Assembly: GCA_027076405.1 (NCBI GenBank)
Contig: JALTJN010000267.1
Span: 1 to 19,024 of the forward strand
Direction: 5' to 3'
Origin: Chromatiales bacterium
Lineage (GTDB): Bacteria > Pseudomonadota > Gammaproteobacteria > UBA6429
DNA: 19,024 nt
Part shown: in pieces, positions 1 through 6,403 of the stretch
Numbering within the stretch: the stretch's first letter is position 1
How the letters are laid out: every line of letters begins with the position of its first letter
Position numbers and translations under genes: made by a program
The notes under the pieces: model-generated
Seen by the model: the letters and a program-made list of their open reading frames with translations, nothing else
The model's database searches: none
What the model was told of the DNA's origin: nothing

Positions 1-150
1 ACTATCTTCTGAATCTATGATTTGACCATTATATGTCTTATCATATAACAGCCGCGTACCATCTTCTAGTACAATAATAGTGCCCAACAAATTCATATCC
101 CCATCTACTACAACTACAGAAGAATGAGGAGGGTTTCCTACGTTATACAT
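1..150 (-). CDS. Hypothetical protein, cut by the left window edge
   Basis: Read leftward, this frame is still open at position 1, so only the first 50 residues are visible. ATG at 150 is preferred because AGGTGG lies seven bases before it. The same frame is open back to about 241, and a GTG at 237 without a clear ribosome binding site would add 29 residues and overlap the upstream gene. The visible part starts MYNVGNPPHSS and continues with valine-rich, strand-like stretches (VVVVDGD, TIIVLEDG). I do not recognise a family. It is the last visible gene of the leftward series that begins near 1611. Confidence 0.55.
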   Translation of the reverse strand, partial: MYNVGNPPHSSVVVVDGDMNLLGTIIVLEDGTRLLYDKTYNGQIIDSEDS

Positions 151-208
151 GCGGGTTCCACCTAATATAAGTACGTCGCCGATGCCCAATAGCCAGCCAG
201 CGACGGCT

Positions 209-403
209 TCAGTACCTATCTCTTCTAAGAATATCACTAATCATCATAGTTCCACATATCCATAAAGTAAATAAGACTGTCCACATAATTGATGTAATAT
301 TATTAAACGCGCCCAAATAACACAATACTGGCAAAATAAACCAACCACAAATAATGATGGTCGTAGAAGCTGTAAAAACAATTGTCCAAAAGGTCTTAAA
401 CAT
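209..403 (-). CDS. Small two-span membrane protein, 64 aa
   Basis: Two hydrophobic stretches, about residues 5-31 and 38-54, are separated by a short polar turn with two Asn. The protein ends in a charged tail, DILRRDRY. This pattern suggests a two-pass inner-membrane protein with the basic tail in the cytoplasm. The start at 403 lies inside the end of the preceding gene (8-base overlap), so the two are probably translationally coupled; no strong Shine-Dalgarno precedes it. Phages often carry such small membrane proteins, for example holins or exclusion factors, but nothing here identifies a role. Confidence 0.6.
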   Translation of the reverse strand: MFKTFWTIVFTASTTIIICGWFILPVLCYLGAFNNITSIMWTVLFTLWICGTMMISDILRRDRY

Positions 404-557
404 TTCTATATCTATAGGTTACATAGGAAGTTGTCACCAACCAAACTATTCCAAGGGCTATCCATACGGCTGTATGTCCCACATAACTCGACAAAACCAA
501 ACCAAAAAGAGGTAAGGTAAACCAGAGAAATGACAGAATTGGCCAGATCGCCCACAT
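396..557 (-). CDS. Small two-span membrane protein, 53 aa
   Basis: The frame is open from 602, but I place the start at ATG 557 because a strong purine-rich site (AGGAAAGAAAGGA) lies just before it. The protein starts MWAIWPILSFLW and has two hydrophobic spans, about residues 2-22 and 27-44, and ends in a basic, aromatic tail (YRYRNV). It overlaps the next leftward gene by 8 bases and follows tRNA-Ile with a short hairpin between. Similar size and topology to its downstream neighbour suggest a pair of related membrane proteins, although the sequences are not obviously homologous. Function unknown. Confidence 0.6.
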   Translation of the reverse strand: MWAIWPILSFLWFTLPLFGLVLSSYVGHTAVWIALGIVWLVTTSYVTYRYRNV

Positions 558-585
558 GTGTGGTGTCCTTTCTTTCCTGCTAAAC

Positions 586-600
586 GACGGCGTAGCCGTC
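586..600 (-). other. Hairpin directly 3' of tRNA-Ile
   Basis: GACGGC-TAC-GCCGTC forms a perfect 6-bp stem with a 3-base loop, starting four bases after the tRNA-Ile 3' end on the same strand. No T-run follows, so it is unlikely to be an intrinsic terminator. It may mark the boundary for tRNA 3' processing or protect the 5' end of the downstream mRNA. Confidence 0.45.
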
Positions 601-603
601 AAG

Positions 604-677
604 TAGGGCGGGCGGGGATTGAACCCGCGACCCTCAGCTTATAAGGCTGACGCTACTAACCACTGAGCTACCGCCCT
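604..677 (-). tRNA. tRNA-Ile (anticodon TAT)
   Basis: A standard cloverleaf on the minus strand: acceptor AGGGCGG/CCGCCCT, linker TA, a D arm with GTGG in the loop, anticodon stem TCAGC/GCTGA with loop CTTATAA (anticodon at 641-643), and T arm GCGGG-TTCAATC-CCCGC with discriminator A. No CCA is encoded. A UAU anticodon reads AUA directly. Most bacteria read AUA with a modified CAU tRNA, so this gene probably supports the many ATA codons of this AT-rich phage. Unlike several other tRNAs in the window, its D and T arms look normal. Confidence 0.93.
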
Positions 678-685
678 AAATATTT

Positions 686-838
686 CTAACAATAAGGATT
701 CGCCAGGATCAAATATCCACAAATAACCAACAAGGCAATACCTAATACTGGAGCCATCGCAAATCCAAGCATAATACAGAACGCAATCACTCCAAGATAA
801 CCCAAACACTCCAAAAAGTCATCAGTTTTGTTACTCAT
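686..838 (-). CDS. Small hydrophobic protein, 50 aa
   Basis: ATG at 838 follows the stop codon of the preceding gene by a single base (TAG-G-ATG), and the frame closes with TAG at 686-688, 51 codons in all. The product has a polar N-terminus (MSNKTDDFLE) and a long hydrophobic C-terminal part, about residues 13-45, that could form one or two membrane spans. It lies between a soluble unknown protein and tRNA-Ile in a tightly packed leftward series. Coupling to the upstream gene and the absence of any competing frame support it; the function is unknown. Confidence 0.6.
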   Translation of the reverse strand: MSNKTDDFLECLGYLGVIAFCIMLGFAMAPVLGIALLVICGYLILANPYC

Positions 839-839
839 C

Positions 840-1130
840 CTACACCATACTTTCTTGCTTAAAGTAGCGAACAGAACGATCTACCATCTCATCATACTCT
901 CTAACAATTTGCGTACTATCCAGGTCCTTACGGTTGGGCAGATGAGGAACGGCCCTCTCGAAGTCCCCAGATTTGGCCAATTTTGCCCTACCTAGTGCAA
1001 CCCTCTTACCCATTTCCTTATTAAAACGGTCTTTGGGGCTACACAAGGCCAATCCAACCTCGTTTGGGCCGATGGCAACCACCGTGCCCACCAATACTCC
1101 ACGATTGTTCTTGATATACTTAACAAGCAT
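840..1130 (-). CDS. Conserved-looking phage protein, 96 aa
   Basis: The frame opens at 1169, but ATG at 1130 is preferred because AGGGAGAG lies five bases before it. The product starts MLVKYIKNNRGVLVG and has two visible parts. Residues 1-30 look beta-rich, with VGTVVAIGPNEVGLALC. The second part is a charged helical tail containing KDRFNKEMGKR. The combination of an N-terminal KNNRGVxVG and a KDRFNK motif resembles small uncharacterised proteins I recall from other phages; this is from memory, not a search. It is soluble and has no catalytic motif that I can name. Confidence 0.65.
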   Translation of the reverse strand: MLVKYIKNNRGVLVGTVVAIGPNEVGLALCSPKDRFNKEMGKRVALGRAKLAKSGDFERAVPHLPNRKDLDSTQIVREYDEMVDRSVRYFKQESMV

Positions 1131-1146
1131 TACATCTCTCCCTATA

Positions 1147-1611
1147 CTAGGTATCCTGACAAAAATCATGGTCTATTAAGACCACCCTATCACCATACCA
1201 TCCAAAGTTATCAATATGTTCATCACATGCATTAGGATAGTATTTTCTAACCTTATTCATGGTGTCATACATAACCTGACGGTATTTTGTGTGTATTTTG
1301 CCATAGGCCCTAGAATAGCCCATTTTTTGACGTTTGACTAGCCTTTGGACTTCATCGCCCAGCCTTTTTGCGTTTTTTGTCCTATAACAGTATAACTTAC
1401 CATGAGGACTGTTAACAGTAAACCTATCAATTACAGGCGGGGATAGGCCATACTTAGATAATCTACGCTGTCTAAAATAACAAACATCACGAACCCTACG
1501 GCAGGTATAGACCTTAATGCCCTCATCTGTGTTGGGCACCTGAACAAATGTACAGCTCGCCCCTTGATGCGGGGAAGTATCTATGGCTTCATACAGCCAT
1601 TTTTTGTTCAT
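1147..1611 (-). CDS. Hypothetical protein, 154 aa, basic
   Basis: First protein gene of the leftward series, starting at ATG 1611 with a moderate purine site (GTAGAAAGTAG) upstream. The product is basic and rich in Tyr and Arg, especially residues 37-110 (for example RRVRDVCYFRQRRLSKYG), which suggests nucleic-acid binding, and it ends in an acidic segment (VVLIDHDFCQDT). Cysteines are scattered, without a clear zinc motif. It lies 37 bases downstream of the tRNA-Arg(TCT) and is probably on the same transcript. I do not recognise a family. Confidence 0.6.
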   Translation of the reverse strand: MNKKWLYEAIDTSPHQGASCTFVQVPNTDEGIKVYTCRRVRDVCYFRQRRLSKYGLSPPVIDRFTVNSPHGKLYCYRTKNAKRLGDEVQRLVKRQKMGYSRAYGKIHTKYRQVMYDTMNKVRKYYPNACDEHIDNFGWYGDRVVLIDHDFCQDT

Positions 1612-1648
1612 TGGTCTACTTTCTACATAATAAGGTATAAGAAAGAAA

Positions 1649-1719
1649 TAGCTCCAGAAGGAATCGAACCTTCAACAGCAGGATTAGAAGTCCCGCGTCC
1701 AAAATCCATTGGTGGAGCC
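1649..1719 (-). tRNA. tRNA-Arg (anticodon TCT), compact D arm
   Basis: Minus strand: acceptor GGCTCCA/TGGAGCT (G-U at 1-72), anticodon stem CGGGA/TCCTG with loop CTTCTAA (anticodon at 1686-1688), variable loop of five bases, T arm GAAGG-TTCGATT-CCTTC, and discriminator A. Only 17 bases separate the acceptor from the anticodon stem. They start directly with CCAATGGATTTTGG, which folds as CCAA/TTGG with a 5-base loop and leaves no room for the usual U8-A9 linker. The same 14 bases occur in tRNA-Arg(ACG) at 16992. It should read AGA/AGG, common codons here. Confidence 0.75.
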
Positions 1720-1781
1720 AAAAAGGCGCTTTTCAGAACTTCGCCAGGTTCCCCAGTTTAGGGCCGTGGGTCGGCACAACC

Positions 1782-1859
1782 ATTATACATACTTCTATAT
1801 ATTGTTTAGAGTCCAGTGGACTAGCCGCTTCTTTATACTCGCAGGCCCTAGCGAGTTAA
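1782..1859 (-). promoter_or_regulatory. Two candidate leftward promoters
   Basis: On the minus strand, a perfect TATAAT at 1782-1787 has a poor -35 (TCTAAA, 1805-1810) at a 17-base spacing. A second candidate further upstream pairs TTAACT (1854-1859) with TATAAA (1832-1837) at a 16-base spacing, and a hairpin overlaps its spacer. Either could drive tRNA-Arg(TCT) and the leftward genes. The choice rests on sequence match alone. Confidence 0.4.
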
Positions 1860-2059
1860 CCTAGGTAAATTGGGGAAAGTATTACGTCACGTACCCATTC
1901 CTAACCTCACTTTCTTAGATGCGTTAACCATTGTTTTGCCCTCAACTCACCCCCATAATACTACACAAAACCAAAAAAACAAGGCCCTTTGGCGGATTTT
2001 TCTGAGATTTTCGGGCTGGGAGGCGTCCATTATTATAATGTATGGTTGTTTTTCCTGCT

Positions 2060-2110
2060 AAAAAGTTCATAAAATTCACTATACATACTCAAAAAGTTAA
2101 TAAAGTTTAC
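2060..2110. repeat. Imperfect direct repeat, two copies, 31-base period
   Basis: AAAAAGTTCATAAAATTCAC at 2060-2079 and AAAAAGTTAATAAAGTTTAC at 2091-2110 match at 17 of 20 positions and are spaced by 31 bases, about three helical turns. Same-face spacing like this is typical of iterated protein-binding sites. It lies just before the palindrome at 2115-2130. Confidence 0.55.
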
Positions 2111-2114
2111 TAAA

Positions 2115-2130
2115 TTACTAATATTAGTAA
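2115..2130. repeat. Perfect 16-bp palindrome TTACTAATATTAGTAA
   Basis: TTACTAAT followed by its exact reverse complement ATTAGTAA. Size and symmetry fit an operator for a dimeric regulator, or a site melted at a replication start. It has no adjoining T-run and lies in the divergence region. Confidence 0.55.
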
Positions 2131-2154
2131 GATACTAAACATTGAAAAGGTGAA

Positions 2155-2190
2155 CTGTGTGCTTTGTGTGCGCCTCTCACGGACACACAG
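2155..2190. repeat. Inverted repeat CTGTGTG...CACACAG
   Basis: Seven bases at 2155-2161 pair with 2184-2190, and an imperfect inner helix (GTGTGCG with CGGACAC) can extend the hairpin. A pyrimidine-rich, then T-rich, tract follows. As a terminator it would be weak because the T residues start late. A structural element in a leader RNA or DNA hairpin is equally possible. Confidence 0.4.
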
Positions 2191-2200
2191 CCCCCTCCCA

Positions 2201-2260
2201 TTGTTTTCTTTATTGTTTGTTTTTATTGTTGGTTTATATATTATTGTATTTATTGTTATT
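2201..2260. repeat. T-rich tract with four TATTGT copies
   Basis: TATTGT occurs at 2211, 2224, 2242 and 2251 in a stretch that is almost only T, A and G on this strand. Such strand-biased, easily melted repeats are common at replication starts and at protein-binding clusters. No coding frame fits. Confidence 0.4.
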
Positions 2261-2348
2261 ATTATGTTAACTATGATGACTATTTTACTCTATATATACA
2301 GTATAAAGTAATGGTTAACCTTTTGAAAATTTTGGCCCATCCGAGGGG

Positions 2349-2377
2349 TTGAAAATCCAAACTTGTGTCAGTAAACT
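2349..2377 (+). promoter_or_regulatory. Candidate promoter for the first rightward genes
   Basis: TTGAAA (2349-2354, five of six consensus bases), a 17-base spacer, then TAAACT (2372-2377, four of six). It is about 135 bases upstream of the first rightward start codon, leaving a leader with small hairpins. Moderate match only. Confidence 0.4.
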
Positions 2378-2511
2378 ATCCTCAGATTTCCATTCTAAGG
2401 GGCCTAGAAGGCTCTCTAACGCATTTTATTTTTTAGGGGTATCAGAACCCATAGAACCTAATTAAGTTTATTTAGAGGGCAAATTTCGGCTTTTTACAGG
2501 AAATTAAAACC

Positions 2512-2817
2512 ATGAAAACCTGGCCATTTTACTCACACAAAGAGACTGCCGTGTTCACTTTGGACGGTTCGGCCTTCCGAGTGGTATTATATTACAGGAT
2601 TACTGCTTTTGGAAGATTTTTTCTGGGAAAACGTGCCATTGCCCAATTTGAGCGGCACTATCTTGGTCGTAAGGGAATATGGCGTAGGGTAGGCGAACAG
2701 GATGAAGCCAGTCTGTTTACTCAACTTAAACTAGATAGGGAAATTTCACTATTCAAAGAACGTGAGGCGACTCGATATCGTAAAACACTACTAAAATTTC
2801 ATAGGAAGGTTGACTAA
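2512..2817 (+). CDS. Hypothetical protein, 101 aa
   Basis: First gene of the rightward series, with ACAGGAAA ten bases before ATG 2512. The product begins with a beta-rich part (residues 12-35: VFTLDGSAFRVVLYYR) and ends in a strongly charged, helical part rich in Arg and Lys (residues 60-101). There are no cysteines and no membrane span. The basic character suggests contact with nucleic acid or a partner protein. Its TAA stop overlaps the ATG of the phosphoesterase gene (TAATG), so the two are probably translationally coupled. No family recognised. Confidence 0.65.
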   Translation: MKTWPFYSHKETAVFTLDGSAFRVVLYYRITAFGRFFLGKRAIAQFERHYLGRKGIWRRVGEQDEASLFTQLKLDREISLFKEREATRYRKTLLKFHRKVD

Positions 2818-3452
2818 TGGCAATATCTATAGTGGGCGATGTACATGGCAAAATATCGTCCTACATCAGAAAAGTACGACATAAGCCCTATTCCATACAA
2901 ATTGGAGATATGGGATTTGATTATACGCCACTTGAAATACTTAATCCTAAAAGACATAAGTTTTTTGGTGGTAATCACGACAACTATGATTTGTATTATG
3001 AATCTTCACACTCATTAGGAGATTATGGTAAGTTTACTTTGGGCAGGAAAGAATTTTATTTTATTAGGGGTGCTTTTTCTATTGACTGGCAGGGTCGTAT
3101 TACCCATTATTTTAAGACGGGCCGAAAATGTTGGTGGGAGGAAGAACAACTGCATAGGGCCTTATTCGATGATATATTGGACGATTATGAAAAGTGTAAA
3201 CCTTCTGTAGTATTAACACACTCTTGCCCATCAGAAATAGCATCACAGATAGGTAAGCCTGACGCATTACGATCATTCGGATATGATCCCGCCACCTTTA
3301 CCACCAATACACAAGAATTATTGTCAGCCTGTTTGGACGCCCATAAGCCTGATCTATGGATATTTGGGCATTTTCACAATAGTGTGGTATTAAACCATAA
3401 AGGGGTTGAGTTTCGTTGTTTGGATGAGTTGGAGGTATTTGATTATGAATAA
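2817..3452 (+). CDS. Calcineurin-like metallophosphoesterase, 211 aa
   Basis: The metal-binding signatures of the family appear in order: GDVHG (residues 7-11), GD (30-31), GNHD (52-55), a lone TH (134-135) and GHFH (184-187). These place two divalent metal ions in the active site for hydrolysis of a phosphate ester. The substrate cannot be read from the sequence; phage members include protein phosphatases, cyclic-nucleotide or nucleotide phosphoesterases and RNA 2',3'-phosphatases. It is coupled to the gene before it and stands three genes before the NAD-related pair, so a role in nucleotide or phosphate metabolism is reasonable but inferred. Length is near that of short phage phosphoesterases. 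Confidence 0.88.
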   Translation: MAISIVGDVHGKISSYIRKVRHKPYSIQIGDMGFDYTPLEILNPKRHKFFGGNHDNYDLYYESSHSLGDYGKFTLGRKEFYFIRGAFSIDWQGRITHYFKTGRKCWWEEEQLHRALFDDILDDYEKCKPSVVLTHSCPSEIASQIGKPDALRSFGYDPATFTTNTQELLSACLDAHKPDLWIFGHFHNSVVLNHKGVEFRCLDELEVFDYE

Positions 3453-3684
3453 GTATTATGTGACCTGGGGAAAAACTAGAAATGTACTTCTGGCGGACTC
3501 TCCCCTAGATGCGTGTATTAAGGTTTTCCGTAGGGAAATGCCTAGTATGGGAGACGACGGCCACTCTAGGGCCATCCCAGTATTCTTCATTGTATCCGAG
3601 ATTGGCTATGAGGAATTGCATAAGGGTGATGTTATTATTAGAGTTGATGAAATTATTTCTGTGATTAGCGAGGGAACAGAATGA
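3445..3684 (+). CDS. Hypothetical protein, 79 aa
   Basis: The frame is open from 3406, but ATG at 3445 is preferred: GGAGG lies nine bases upstream, and this start overlaps the stop of the phosphoesterase gene. The product (MNKYYVTWGKTRN...) has alternating beta-like stretches (FFIVSEI, GDVIIRVDEIISVIS) around a DACIKVFRREM helix. It appears to be a small soluble alpha/beta protein without catalytic motifs. It overlaps the next start by four bases (ATGA), so it belongs to a translationally coupled set. Function unknown. Confidence 0.65.
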   Translation: MNKYYVTWGKTRNVLLADSPLDACIKVFRREMPSMGDDGHSRAIPVFFIVSEIGYEELHKGDVIIRVDEIISVISEGTE

Positions 3685-3866
3685 AAACTATTTGGTCTGT
3701 ATTGTCTTTGCCATTATTTATTTTTGGGTTTATATTTGGTTTCCTACTTTATCCATTCTATATGGGCTTCTACACTGGATTTATGTTTGTTATTCAACAG
3801 AACAGAAAACAGGTAGATGATAAGCTGATGGATGAATTAGCCAGTATTTTGCAGAAAGGAAAATAG
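3681..3866 (+). CDS. Small membrane protein, 61 aa
   Basis: Starts in a 4-base ATGA overlap with the previous gene, with GAGGGAA upstream. Residues 4-38 are strongly hydrophobic and aromatic (rich in Phe, Leu and Gly), enough for one long span or two tight spans. They are followed by a charged cytoplasmic-type tail (QNRKQVDDKLMDEL). The gene ends directly before the PRPP-synthetase-like gene and gives it its ribosome binding site. No recognised family. Confidence 0.6.
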   Translation: MKTIWSVLSLPLFIFGFIFGFLLYPFYMGFYTGFMFVIQQNRKQVDDKLMDELASILQKGK

Positions 3867-4721
3867 ATGTTATTCTTAAATGGGCATAAAATTGATCCTA
3901 CTATATTTCCAGATGGTACTTCTCAGGTATGGAATTTTGAGAAAGCTATTGGAAGTATATATGAATCTGAAATAGTGTGGATGTTTGAGCATGAAGGTGA
4001 ATTTATGCACCTAGCTCAACTCAAACACTTTTTGGATTGTTGGTCTGACGGATTAGGCCCATATCATACTCTAATTTTGCCATATCTCCCCTATGCTCGC
4101 CAGGACAAACAGGTTAGCATTTCTAAAACCTTTGCCCTTCGTACACTATGTAGGATGCTGAGTGTTATGAAGTGGAGTAAGGTACAAATTTTCGATCCTC
4201 ACTCTGATATAGCACTCCACAATATTAAAAACTCTACCAAACTAATTCCGCAATTCTCATGGGTAGACCATGACGTTATTATTTTCCCAGATAAGGGAGC
4301 TAAGGAGCGTTATGATTACCTAGATGATGGCACTCGTACAATCTTGATTGCCAATAAAGTAAGAGATCAACAGACTGGTCGAATTACACATTTCACTTTG
4401 GGTGGAGGTTATGAGGCTATACGTGGTAAAAGAGTTATTGTCATTGATGATTTGTGTGATGGCGGGGCGACCTTTACCATCTTAGGACGTGCTCTAGTAA
4501 CTGCCGCCCAAACCACTCTATATGTTTCTCATGGGGTTTTTTCCAAAGGATTGGAACATCTCTACTCTTTGTATGACATGATTATTACTACTAATTCATT
4601 TCATGGAGTTTACAACTTACCACAAAAATACATAGACCTTGGAAAACTACAAATCTTGGACTATACTTTTGATACTAAGGAGGAATACGGTGCGCTTTAT
4701 CAACCCACTACTGTTAATTGA
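3867..4721 (+). CDS. PRPP-synthetase-family pyrophosphokinase; candidate ADP-ribose-pyrophosphate synthetase (NARP1 first enzyme)
   Basis: Family marks in order: FPDGTSQ (residues 14-20, equivalent to FSDGE), LPYLPYARQDK (72-81, the ATP loop), FDPHSD (109-114), the phosphoribosyl-binding loop DDLCDGGATF (194-203) and SHGVFSKG (220-227). At 284 residues it is shorter than usual PRPP synthetases (about 310-315). Classic family members transfer pyrophosphate from ATP to ribose 5-phosphate. In phage NARP1, a related enzyme instead makes ADP-ribose pyrophosphate for the adjacent NAMPT-like enzyme. The next gene here is exactly such a partner, overlapping by 32 bases. The sequence alone does not settle which sugar phosphate is used. 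ATG 3867 follows the previous stop, with AGAAAGGA upstream. Confidence 0.88.
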   Translation: MLFLNGHKIDPTIFPDGTSQVWNFEKAIGSIYESEIVWMFEHEGEFMHLAQLKHFLDCWSDGLGPYHTLILPYLPYARQDKQVSISKTFALRTLCRMLSVMKWSKVQIFDPHSDIALHNIKNSTKLIPQFSWVDHDVIIFPDKGAKERYDYLDDGTRTILIANKVRDQQTGRITHFTLGGGYEAIRGKRVIVIDDLCDGGATFTILGRALVTAAQTTLYVSHGVFSKGLEHLYSLYDMIITTNSFHGVYNLPQKYIDLGKLQILDYTFDTKEEYGALYQPTTVN

Positions 4722-6156
4722 TTTCTACAAGGCCGATCATCGCTCACAATACCCACCTGGAACAGAATTGGTATATTCCAATTTCACCCCCCGAAAATCC
4801 AGGATTCCAGGCGTCAATCACATGACATTTTTCGGCCTACAGTATATCTTGAAAGAGTATTTGGTGGATAGATTCAATAAACATTTCTTTTCCCTGCCAA
4901 AAGATCAGGTAGTTGGTGAGTATGACGAATTTATGCGTAATACGCTTAGTACGCCCATTAGTGTAGATCATATTGCAGATTTGCACGATTTGGGCTATCT
5001 ACCACTGTGCATTATGGCTCTACCAGAAGGGACTAATGTACCATTACAAACTCCCGCTATGGTTTTCTGGAATACCAGTAAGAAATTTTACTGGTTAACC
5101 AACTATCTGGAAACTCTTTTGTCCGCTTTGTTGTGGAAACCATGTACTTCGGCCACTATTGCTGGTCTTATTCGTAATGTTCTTGATAGTTATGCTAAGC
5201 AAACTAGTGATAACCGCGAATTTGTTGATTGGCAAGGGCATGATTTCTCATTTAGGGGAATGAGTGGCGTTGAAGATGCATGTATGAGTGGTGCTGGTCA
5301 TCTCCTACACTTTAAGGGTACTGACACTGTGCCTGCTATTCAGTTTCTACGTCAGTATTATAATGCTTCATTTTCCAAAGGAATTATTGGTGGTTCTGTT
5401 CCTGCTACAGAACATAGCGTGATGTCGGCAGGAGGAAAAGAAAACGAACTGGATACTATTAGGCGACTACTAAAAATCTATCCAGATGGTATTATTAGTA
5501 TTGTGTCCGATACTTGGGATTTATTTAAGCTGGTAAATGAGTATCTACCAACTCTTAAAGATGAAATCATGGGTAGAAATGGTAAGCTAACGGTCAGACC
5601 AGACACAGGAATCCCACATAAGATTCTCAACGGTAATCCAGATTCTACTTGTGAATTAGAGAAGAAAGGTGTTATTAGATTACTTCACCAACATTTTGGT
5701 GGTACTGTAAATAGTAAAGGTTATATTGACCTTGATTCTCATGTAGGTACTATTTATGGCGATGGTATCAACCTGGATGAATTGCATAAAATCCTAAGTG
5801 GTATGGCTGCTAATGGGTATGCTTCTACAAATTGTGTATTTGGAATTGGATCTTATACGTATCAATATGTAACTAGAGACACATTAGGAACTGTGTGTAA
5901 GGCTACTTACGTAGAAGTTAATGGTCAGCCTCGGCCTATTTTTAAGTCTCCTAAGACTGGCGCATGGAAGAAATCTCACAAGGGGTTGCTTTGCGTGAAT
6001 CCAGACCTGTCTGTTGAAGAAAACGTTACTTGGGAACGTAATGGTGGAATTATGAAGATGGTATTTTATGATGGCGTTATTACTCGCACACAATCTTTGA
6101 ATGATATTAGGAGTTTAGTATCGGCGAAAAATTTTTCATTAGAGGGGGTTGCATAA
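4690..6156 (+). CDS. NAMPT-family nicotinamide transferase; candidate nicotinamide ADP-ribose transferase (NARP1 second enzyme)
   Basis: 488 residues, close to human NAMPT (491). Start is GTG 4690: a perfect AAGGAGG lies upstream, and the family's N-terminus (NPLLLIDFYKADH) begins four residues in. The frame's earlier ATG lies inside the preceding gene and adds unrelated sequence. Active-site matches include Y13-K14, F186/R189 in DFSFRG, D212 in KGTDT, H242 in PATEHS (human His247) and RPDTG at 303-307. NAMPT joins nicotinamide to PRPP to make NMN; the NARP1 relative joins nicotinamide to ADP-ribose pyrophosphate and yields NAD+ in one step. No NMN adenylyltransferase gene is visible in this window, which fits the NARP1 reading but does not prove it. 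Confidence 0.9.
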   Translation: MRFINPLLLIDFYKADHRSQYPPGTELVYSNFTPRKSRIPGVNHMTFFGLQYILKEYLVDRFNKHFFSLPKDQVVGEYDEFMRNTLSTPISVDHIADLHDLGYLPLCIMALPEGTNVPLQTPAMVFWNTSKKFYWLTNYLETLLSALLWKPCTSATIAGLIRNVLDSYAKQTSDNREFVDWQGHDFSFRGMSGVEDACMSGAGHLLHFKGTDTVPAIQFLRQYYNASFSKGIIGGSVPATEHSVMSAGGKENELDTIRRLLKIYPDGIISIVSDTWDLFKLVNEYLPTLKDEIMGRNGKLTVRPDTGIPHKILNGNPDSTCELEKKGVIRLLHQHFGGTVNSKGYIDLDSHVGTIYGDGINLDELHKILSGMAANGYASTNCVFGIGSYTYQYVTRDTLGTVCKATYVEVNGQPRPIFKSPKTGAWKKSHKGLLCVNPDLSVEENVTWERNGGIMKMVFYDGVITRTQSLNDIRSLVSAKNFSLEGVA

Positions 6157-6176
6157 TTTGTTTTGTGGTCTAAAAT
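6149..6176 (+). promoter_or_regulatory. Candidate promoter before the rII-like genes
   Basis: TTGCAT (6149-6154), a 16-base spacer, TAAAAT (6171-6176, five of six consensus bases). The -35 overlaps the end of the NAMPT-family gene. Transcription would start near 6183, shortly before the purine-rich site of the next gene. Confidence 0.4.
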
Positions 6177-6205
6177 GAGGGCACAACAACAGAAAGGAAA
6201 CCAAA

Positions 6206-6403
6206 ATGAAAGTGAAAGTTGAGCTAGACCGAGAGGAATGGACGGCGGTACTTCGGTGTATCGTCAATCGACAGAATCAGTGTAGGTACGTTCAAGAGGA
6301 TGACCCCACCTATAAGACATATCATGCTCTTGATCTTGAATTGGAAGCCCTTAAAATGCGTTTGGCGAATCAGATTCCTAGTATTGAAAGGAAATCACGA
6401 TGA
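6206..6403 (+). CDS. Small hypothetical protein, 65 aa
   Basis: ATG 6206 is preceded by AGAAAGGAAACC. The product begins with a short strand (MKVKVELDREEW) and continues as a probably helical segment (HALDLELEALKMRLANQI), consistent with a small helical hairpin or a coiled dimer. It overlaps the rIIA-like start by four bases (ATGA) and supplies its ribosome binding site GAAAGGA, so the two are likely co-translated. No family recognised. Confidence 0.65.
   Translation: MKVKVELDREEWTAVLRCIVNRQNQCRYVQEDDPTYKTYHALDLELEALKMRLANQIPSIERKSR

Larger units (their letters stand above)
1720..2511. other. Gene-free divergence region between the leftward and rightward gene series
   Basis: About 790 bases hold no frame I trust. 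The left part (1720-1860) has several short hairpins, including GGCG...CGCC followed by TTTTT on the minus strand, AGTCC/GGACT at 1810-1822, and ACTCGC/GCGAGT at 1837-1856. The middle has a 31-base-period direct repeat and a perfect palindrome. The right part is T-rich on the plus strand with repeated TATTGT, then a promoter-like pair before the first rightward gene. A hairpin GGGCCT-AGA-AGGCTC lies at 2400-2414. The region must contain promoters for both directions and could also be a replication start or a protein-binding control region. Confidence 0.6.

Noticed and set aside
1870..2061. 63-codon plus-strand frame in the divergence region
   Set aside because: No ribosome binding site, unusual composition, and it runs through repeats and hairpins; no resemblance to a protein.
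2060..2110. Direct repeats as a CRISPR-like or iteron array
   Set aside because: Only two imperfect copies are present, too few for either claim; kept as a simple repeat.
2164..2352. 62-codon plus-strand frame
   Set aside because: It is a by-product of the T-rich repeat tract (strings of Tyr, Phe and Cys) and lacks a start signal.
4639..4689. Upstream ATG extension of the NAMPT-family gene
   Set aside because: The 17 extra residues lie inside the preceding gene and do not resemble the family; GTG 4690 has a perfect Shine-Dalgarno and the expected N-terminus.
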